Source: Floccularia luteovirens (lineage: Eukaryota; Basidiomycota; Agaricomycetes; Agaricales; Squamanitaceae). Taken from it: DNA of 64,000 nucleotides. The first letter of the stretch is position 1; the number at the start of each line of letters is the position of its first letter. This document shows positions 57,679-64,000 of this stretch, in pieces. The DNA lies in NCBI GenBank assembly GCA_009739215.1, contig VSJF01000001.1, positions 1,860,001 to 1,924,000 of the forward strand, in the 5' to 3' direction. Both the position numbers and the translations under genes were made by a program. The notes beneath the pieces were generated by a model. The model was not told the DNA's origin, ran no database searches, and worked only from the letters and a program-made list of their open reading frames with translations.

Positions 57679-60256
57679 TTAAAGTTGTGCATTCACGAAA
57701 CGAGATGCTGTTCCTGTGCGTGCTCGAGGCCTATTCACGATACTTTCGTTCTTTTCAGCACCTGCCAATTTTGATTCTGAACGAAGGGTGGCCTTGCCTC
57801 TACCACAAGTATCGCAATAGCCACGTCCTTCTTCTGCTGGTCGCATATCTTCCATTGCAGCTTTAAGATCTCGCACTTGACTCTCTAGTTCCCGTACATG
57901 ACGCTGCCACGCTTTCTTAGCAGTTGTAATCTCGTCTTGAAGTGCTCGAATCACTGATGACTGGTCATCGTCTCTCTGTGTATGGAGACGTTCATTGCTC
58001 TGACGAGTAAATGACCCAGGAGTCATAGGAGATGTAACACCACTGGGACTTGATGACCTTGGTGTGCCAAGGTCTGGATCCAATGCGGGCTCTTCAGGGG
58101 TGATGACTATATGATCACCAAAATGGGCGCTGAAAAGTGTTGAAACCGGCCGAAGTTTGAGCGTTGGAAAATCTGGTACTCCAGCAGGAGCACTAGACGG
58201 CGAGCCATCATTCGGCCAAGGCCTTTCAAAGATAGCAGAGGCATCTGTTCCTTGTTTTACGTCATTAGTTGACCGATTTATATTTCCCTGTTGGACCGTG
58301 TTGATGGTAAGCATGCGAGGTGATCGACCAGAACCATGTTGCTTTGAGAGGGTATTACTAGTGTTTGAACTTAGACTCTCCTGAGTATATGAGTCAAACG
58401 AGGGTAAAGGTAAGCTGGGTGCTGGTACACGATTGGGAGACTTGAGGACCCTCGGATTTACATTCTGGGCTGTGTGAACATCTGATAGAGTCGGGACGGG
58501 AGGAGGATATGTTCGGTCTTCTCTTTCTTGTCCGCGTCCACCGTTGAACAGCCTCATAAAGCCACTTTTTTTGTGCTTTAAGCTCTTAGTCTGTCCACCA
58601 TTGAATTGGTGTTGTAGTACGCTGGCTGGCTCAGACTCTCGTCGATCAAACTTTGTTGGTCCAACGATAGTTTGAAGTGCATTCTTAGCTTTCGCGCCGG
58701 CACTGATTGATCGTGCGCGTGCTCTTGAAGTTTTAGTATCAGATTGTACCGAGTCAAGAACACTAGCGATAGACTGCTGTTCTGTATTGGGAAAAGACAT
58801 GATAGAACCCGATGCAGTGGAAGTCGAGGAATGAGAAGCATGAGTATGGACAGTAACACTACGCAGACGTTGCGCTCTGGCTTCTTCTAGTGATATGAGT
58901 TCGAACGCGGGAGTCTTGCCATCCATCCAACCTGGCAAGTTTTGAGCACCAGACGGTTTGTGGGGTATTCCTTGGTCCTCACAATTATTGAGTGAATGGA
59001 CAGGGGTATCTGAACGAAGATTATTGTGGACTAATACAGGTGAAGATATACCCTTATTCTGTACAGAGGGGCCTCGGAACTTGGCAGGGACGGACGTCAC
59101 AGATGCCTCTGTTACCATAGTCGATAGAGTATCGGGTCGCAAGATTGAACCAATAGTTTGTACCTCTGTTACAGTGGAGTTTGAGTTGCTGCGTGAAACT
59201 CCAGCCGCTTCAAATGTGGAGCGAAGAGGTGATCTAGGTGGGGGATCATTGTTGTAAGAGACGACAAGGTCCGGGTTAGCATATGGATGAACACCATCAT
59301 CAGAGGATGAAGAGTAACGTCGTTCAACGGGCTTGTGGAAGTGTTGTTTGCTATCAGCTTGTAAGGTAGATTGGTGTGCGTTGTTGTGAGATGATAGCTG
59401 GGTAGGCGATATAGCTGGAGAGGAAAATATGGATACAGTAGGTGACCTAGAACGCCCTCGAGCCAATGCGAATCTTGGTCGTGTGTTCTCTTGTTTGTTC
59501 GACCCACTCTTGCGGCCCAAAGATGACGTTGATAGACTTTCTTGTGCAAGGGCACTAGTAACAATAGTCAGGTAGTGTACTGCAGGTAATGTTTTGTACT
59601 TACTATAGAGCGCCACGGGAGTATGATATTTGGGAGGAAGTTGTTTCAAAGGAGTGTTTGGTGTTAATCTGGGAGTAACTCGACTCTCCACTGGGCCTAC
59701 TTGCGTTGCTTGCTCTGGGACTCGAGGAGATGGATATGTTCGCCGTTGCACGGTCTTTATTACGTGAAAATAGAGATATACCAGAAGATTGGTGAGAACC
59801 TTCTTCTCCTTCGTCCTCTTCTTCGAGGGCTGTCCCGTCTTCCCAGGGAGCCCGGGAATGAAAGCGCATCTTGGGACCAAGAATACTCATTCTAGGCAGA
59901 GGTTCATTGTCTTCATCATCACCTTCATTGATAGACCTCTCGTCATATACCCGTGAAGACCCGTATGAGGAGCGGGGATCGTCGTCCATGTCCAACATAC
60001 TGGCAGCGGGGTCACCCATACGATTCTTATTGGACCACTGAACAGGGGAGGCATAACCCTTGTCATATGAGTCCGCACTGGTAGAATGAACTGACTGGGG
60101 TGAAAAAAAGGGACGGCTGTAGATGGAAGGAGTGTCTGAGCATTCGGAGATAGCTGAGAAACGACCCTTCAAGTCAGCGCGGATAGTTCTCTGGTCTATG
60201 AGGTGTTTAAGGTGAGCGTCATGAAGGTCTGTTGGAGAGTTTATTGACGCCAGCAT
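57679..60256 (-). CDS. Large disordered protein with C-terminal coiled coil and CxxC pair, function unknown
   Basis: I do not recognise this protein. Two exons (60256-59604 and 59555-57679, 48-nt intron joining SRGALY to ALAQES) give about 840 residues. The first 60 residues (LASINSPTDLHDAHLKHLID) look ordered. Most of the rest is Ser/Pro/Arg-rich and probably phosphorylated (ALARGRSRSPTVSIFSSP, PPPRSPLRSTFEAAG). The last 110 residues hold a coiled coil (VIRALQDEITTAKKAWQRHV, ELESQVRDLKAAMEDM) followed by GYCDTCGRGKA, a possible half zinc site, and a basic tail. The layout suggests a scaffold or cell-polarity protein, which is only inference. The start at 60256 is divergent from CGR1 by 322 bp. 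Confidence 0.75.
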
Positions 60257-60578
60257 CGCCGAGCAGAGAGAAGAGGGAAAAAGGATAGAAAGACGGACCG
60301 CGTGCCCTGATCGTCTTTACGGTGCCACAGACTAATCAGACTCGCGTTTCCTTTAATTACTTAGCGTAACAAACATGTGCAACATTCCTCATCAACCACT
60401 ACAAAAGTTCTCGTATACAATTGCTATAGCTACCATCTCGCCAGTAACAAGTCTGCATTCAAACACTCTCAATTGGTGGTAACATATGTACTGTTCATTT
60501 TCTTGGAATCCAAATTATTAATCCTTATGTAATCATGTCTCCTACTCCGTGTCAATCATTAGTAAAAGCTTGGTACAA
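60257..60578. promoter_or_regulatory. Divergent promoter region, disordered protein and CGR1
   Basis: 322 bp between the two starts. Apart from the short upstream ORF at the CGR1 end, no feature stands out. Confidence 0.4.
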
Positions 60579-60600
60579 ATGCAATCACCACCACCACTAG
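60535..60600 (+). promoter_or_regulatory. Possible upstream ORF overlapping the CGR1 start
   Basis: An ATG at 60535 opens 21 codons (MSPTPCQSLVKAWYKCNHHH, then H) that stop at 60598-60600, past the CGR1 start at 60579 and in another frame. If it is in the mRNA leader it would lower CGR1 initiation. No splice option I tried joins it to the CGR1 frame with a normal intron size. Confidence 0.35.
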
Positions 60601-61092
60601 AATTGTCTCAATCTTCTAATGGTCGTGTATCAGGGAAACCATGGAAGGCCCACAATACACCAACCTTGTATGCACTCGGGGTTCTTTTTTCTGGTCCTTA
60701 TTCGGCTGATTCACCAAACAGACGCTCTCAACAATCTGAAGGCCTGAAGACCAAATGGGAGGTCAGAATGGAAAACACGAAAAAAGCCGCAGCTATTAAA
60801 AAGCTACAACAGGAACTCAAAGGCGAGAAGCAGACAGAATATGAACGGTAGCCACAATCTGTCTTTCATTCCATCAATCAATTAATTAATCTCTTTAGAC
60901 GACGACAGATCTCGATGGAGCGTAAAAAAGCTGCTGAAGATAGGCGCCGTCTAGAGGAAGCAAAGGCCCAGGTAAATTCCTTCCACGTTTCCTGTCAGTT
61001 TTTTGCTGACGGTATTTCCCTCATAGATGGGTGCCAGAACAGCCGCCAGACTCCGCCGAAGAGCAGGTAGAACCAAAAAAGTTAACGGTTAA
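60579..61092 (+). CDS. CGR1: rRNA-processing protein CGR1
   Basis: CGR1 is a small, basic nucleolar protein needed for pre-rRNA processing and 60S assembly. Start MQSPPPLELSQSSNGRVSGK, then PWKAHNTPTL spliced to RSQQSEGLKTKWEVRMENTK (the KPWK and KTKWExRM motifs define the family). Next KKAAAIKKLQQELKGEKQTE, YERRRQISMERKKAAEDRRR and the last exon MGARTAARLRRRAGRTKKVNG, ending at 61092. Four exons, about 110 residues, almost all Lys/Arg/Glu helix. The three short introns are all needed to keep the frame. Converges on Vps18 with 62 bp between stops. Confidence 0.92.
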
Positions 61093-61154
61093 AATACACA
61101 TCTCCGGTATTGGTGAAAATGTAATTATGTACTCAACCATGTATACAGTACATT

Positions 61155-64000
61155 TTATAAAGTCCAAGATGTGTCTACCTCCCCATCCTTTACGAAAGGT
61201 TTATCCAATCCAACAACGACGCTCTCACATAATGGACAGCTGCTTGAGAGAACATTATCGAGTTCTGCTCTTAGCCTTTCTGTTTTTTGTGTACCATGCT
61301 TTTCAACACCTGCCCTTCGTCCACCTATTCCCGGTATCCAACCAGGCGCTGAAACTACAGCTGCCAGGGCATCTGGTATTATAAGATCTCGGAAACGGTC
61401 TCCAGCAGATATTACGGTGCGTCCCAACAAGTTTGCAGCACGTGCTCCATTTTGTAAAGGATTGGCAATAGTTGTGAAGTTGTTAGAGAGGAGTGTGCGT
61501 TGTGTTGCCGGCTGCCTTGTTGGGGTTGCAGGGGGAATTGAAGAAGGTTTTCCAATGCCGGCGCTGTTTATTAGGGCTTTATTACCAGTACCTTTCATCA
61601 GCTCGGTCTGCAAGGTTATTATTCTTCGTAGTGAATATGCCGGTAGATATTCCTTTGCCTATCAAATTCCATGAGTCTCGTTGATCACAAAGGACTTGAC
61701 ATGCGTACCAAACCAATTAAACAATCAGCATGGAAGCTATGATGGCACGGGAAAACGTAAAACTGCCTTGTCAAGAGCAGCTGGGAGCAATGTGAACATT
61801 GCTCTGCAGCATCAATTGTGATTAATCTCTTTTTCAGCGCAGAGATATCCTGCTTGATTGCCTCCGCGGTTCGAGTGGCTTCATCCATCTCACTCTTCAG
61901 TGTATCGATATTTGCCGAATAACCTTCTAGAGCATGAGCTATTTCTTCCTTGAAATCGTCAATCACGACAAAGTCTGGGAAGAAAGGTAGTATGTCTTCA
62001 ATCTTGAGCAGATCAGTGTTTTCCAAGAAGCGCATAGCCCTGGAACCAATTGTCAGCTGCTTCAAAAACCAACGGGAAAAGCGTACGTCTTGATGTCATT
62101 CTTGTCCTGAACGACATATCGTGCAATCTTGAGCCACAGTTTCTTCCGCAAAGGTTGGTCTTCATACGGCATCTCTGCATTTACTTTGGCCAATTCAATA
62201 TCACCTTTCGCTAGAGCCAAGTCCACGCTATTCTCCCAAAGACCCATTTTTGAATATATATGTACACATGGTTGTGTCCGACCTGCCAGTTTGCACACCC
62301 TCAATGCATAATCAAGATCGTAATAGGGCTTTCCGGTGATTGGGTCCACAGGAGAGGAGGAGAGGAAACGGAGAAGAGGACCGTCATCATCAGATGAAGG
62401 TATATGCCCTGGAGGTGACGATGGTGAAACATGGAAAGTAATGAGCAAGTTGTGAATTGTAGGAGATGTGTTTTGCTGTTCAAATACGACATGGTTCAGA
62501 TATCGGATGGCATGATTAGGCGAAAGCGGATCTCGCGGAATGTGCTGAAGTTGAAGAAGTGCTGGGATTAATCGGGTAGGATTTAATAAAGGTTGTCGGA
62601 TCCATGAATCGACAGTCTCTTTCGGCGCTTCACGTATCAGAACAGGACCAAAGCGGTAATATAATTCGAGGTCGGACTAGTCAAGGATTAAATTTATCCG
62701 TGATTTGGGGATCAATAGACGAACCTGGCGGTTTATGGTGTCCAGAGCTTTGACCCATTCTTCCTCAAGGATCCAATGCTCAACTACACGATCATAATCT
62801 CCAATTACCGTAGCATAGTACAAATACATATCTGTTCTCCCATGACATTGAATTAGCTCGTAGACAGCATTTGGCTGTAGCTCGTTCTACAAAATACGTA
62901 TATCAATGTACTAAGTTGACTGGATATGAATAGATTACCTTGTAAGTCACAAAAAATTGGCGGAGATCTTCCTCTAGCATTGTGTGACCAACACGAATGT
63001 TGTCAACATCATTGGAGATGGATTCCGAAGCCATCATGTCGTCTAGTTCGTTGCATTTGCTAAGATAAAACTCGACTAACCATGATGCAAGCATAGTTCG
63101 TTGCGTCAGATCCTACGAGGTTTGGTGAGTGGCGGACCGGAATAATTGATGGTAGCGTACTGTTTTCCTAGTCCGCTCCAGTCTTGATATAAGATATGAC
63201 CTTAAGGCATCTCTTTCACCGGCATCCAGGAATTTCAGAGTGACTTCCTCGAATGTAGCTGAACACTGAGCATAGCATTGCGCAGATTCAAAAAAGCGAC
63301 CTTCATTGAAGTGACTGGCTGCCTGCGAATTCAAAATGCGATCTCTTTGAGCTGCTGTCTACTACGATTGTCAATAATGTTTCTAACAAAAAGGATATAA
63401 AACACAACCTTTGCATACTTGAGGGCAACGTCGTGCTTCCCTTTTTCAAGGTAAATATTCCAAACATCTCGATCCTCATTCGAAACCCCTATTTCAAACA
63501 AAGATGAATCTGTAAAAACCCAATATGTTTTGCGAACGGGATCTGCGGCTAGTCCAAGAACTTCTTCATTAGATTTCTGCGCGAATGAAGGGATTTATTG
63601 TTGTGATAGACTGATACCATCTGCATACTCACAATAGGCAAGATTTCTTCATAAGTCAAGCGATCGTTCAAGTTGCAGACGCCTAGTACCCTGTCGTGGT
63701 ACAAGAGAATGTAATGAAATTCCGTAAGACACATGGAAATGGGTGTTGAGGAAGTGTCTGCATAGGTTGTTAGTGAAGGGTATGGAAGGAGTTCTGCTCC
63801 TTCAATAACATCCTCAGTATGCGAGTCGAAATTAATAGTTCCATGGTATATTCCAGGTACTGTCAACGCCTTTAGTCAAAAATTAAGCGTCCAACTAAAA
63901 AATAAATTGACCTGTCATCCACGCCATGCGTTTGGGTAGGGAAAATGCTTGGTCGGCGTTTTGAGTGTAGAAATGCAGTTCTGAGTGACGCATATCTCCA
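61155..64000 (-). CDS. Vps18/Pep3, HOPS-CORVET core subunit with C-terminal RING, 5' part outside the window
   Basis: Vps18 is a shared core subunit of the HOPS and CORVET complexes that tether endosomes and vacuoles. The gene enters at the right edge with ELHFYTQNADQAFSLPKRMA, followed by LTVPGIYHGTINFDSHTEDV (Pep3/Vps18 beta-propeller region). The middle is clathrin-heavy-chain-like helical sequence (QAASHFNEGRFFESAQCYAQ, DLALAKGDIELAKVNAEMPY, ENTDLLKIEDILPFFPDFVV). Next a coiled coil, then the RING: ECSHCSQLLLTRQFYVFPCHHSFHADC, with the second half CPLCESVVVG near the end. An insert of about 110 Pro/Ala/Gly-rich residues separates the two RING halves. It ends VDTSWTL at 61155. About a dozen exons are inside the window. 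The start lies beyond 64000. Confidence 0.9.

Overview
The window is nuclear DNA from a filamentous basidiomycete, most likely an Agaricomycete. Almost every gene is cut by short introns (about 45-75 nt, GT..AG, with CTNAC-like branch sites). The gene content is fungal: a CSL-type transcription factor, the Byr4 septation GAP, Mim2, Dal5-type and hexose-type MFS carriers, and an Sec39/Tip20 pair. Species cannot be read from the sequence. I support 30 genes, of which two run off the window edges: a peroxisomal ABCD transporter on the left and Vps18 on the right. Gene spacing is tight, with many short divergent and convergent intervals.

Layout. 0-7.5 kb: ABCD half-transporter (partial), HAD-fold hydrolase, beta-carbonic anhydrase, then a Tip20/RINT1 tether on the plus strand. 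7.7-16.6 kb (all minus): CSL transcription factor, a small unknown ORF, a DUF4203-type membrane protein and a mitochondrial DEAD-box-like helicase (Mrh4 type). 16.7-27.6 kb: hexose transporter, Mim2-like outer-membrane insertase subunit, PPR protein, U-box cyclophilin Cyp60, ESCRT-III Vps20, secreted histidine acid phosphatase. 28.8-41 kb: PP2C phosphatase, gamma-glutamyltransferase, prefoldin 6, mitochondrial uS17, WRAP73-like WD40 protein, epoxide-hydrolase-like enzyme, m-AAA protease. 41.2-53.3 kb: Dal5-type permease, urease accessory UreD, Byr4, NRDE2, NIP7. 53.6-64 kb: Sec39/NBAS tether, a 616-bp Tc1/mariner-type MITE, a disordered unknown protein, CGR1 and Vps18 (partial).

How the genes relate. 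Most are housekeeping genes for trafficking (Tip20, Sec39, Vps20, Vps18), mitochondria (helicase, Mim2, PPR, uS17m, m-AAA protease), and ribosome or RNA biology (NIP7, CGR1, NRDE2). Two subunits of the Dsl1/NRZ tether lie about 46 kb apart. A Dal5-type carrier sits beside UreD, which would suit ureide and urea nitrogen use. I found no CRISPR array, biosynthetic cluster, tRNA or rRNA gene.

The most interesting features are at gene-structure level. There is a run of 13-18 nt microexons in the hexose transporter, with more microexons elsewhere. Three GC-AG introns lie in the first 6 kb, one of them inside a Walker A motif. A MITE has near-perfect inverted ends and TA flanks. In three places conserved protein sequence continues only if one base is skipped, which may be consensus insertion errors. 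I see no convincing undescribed multi-gene system.
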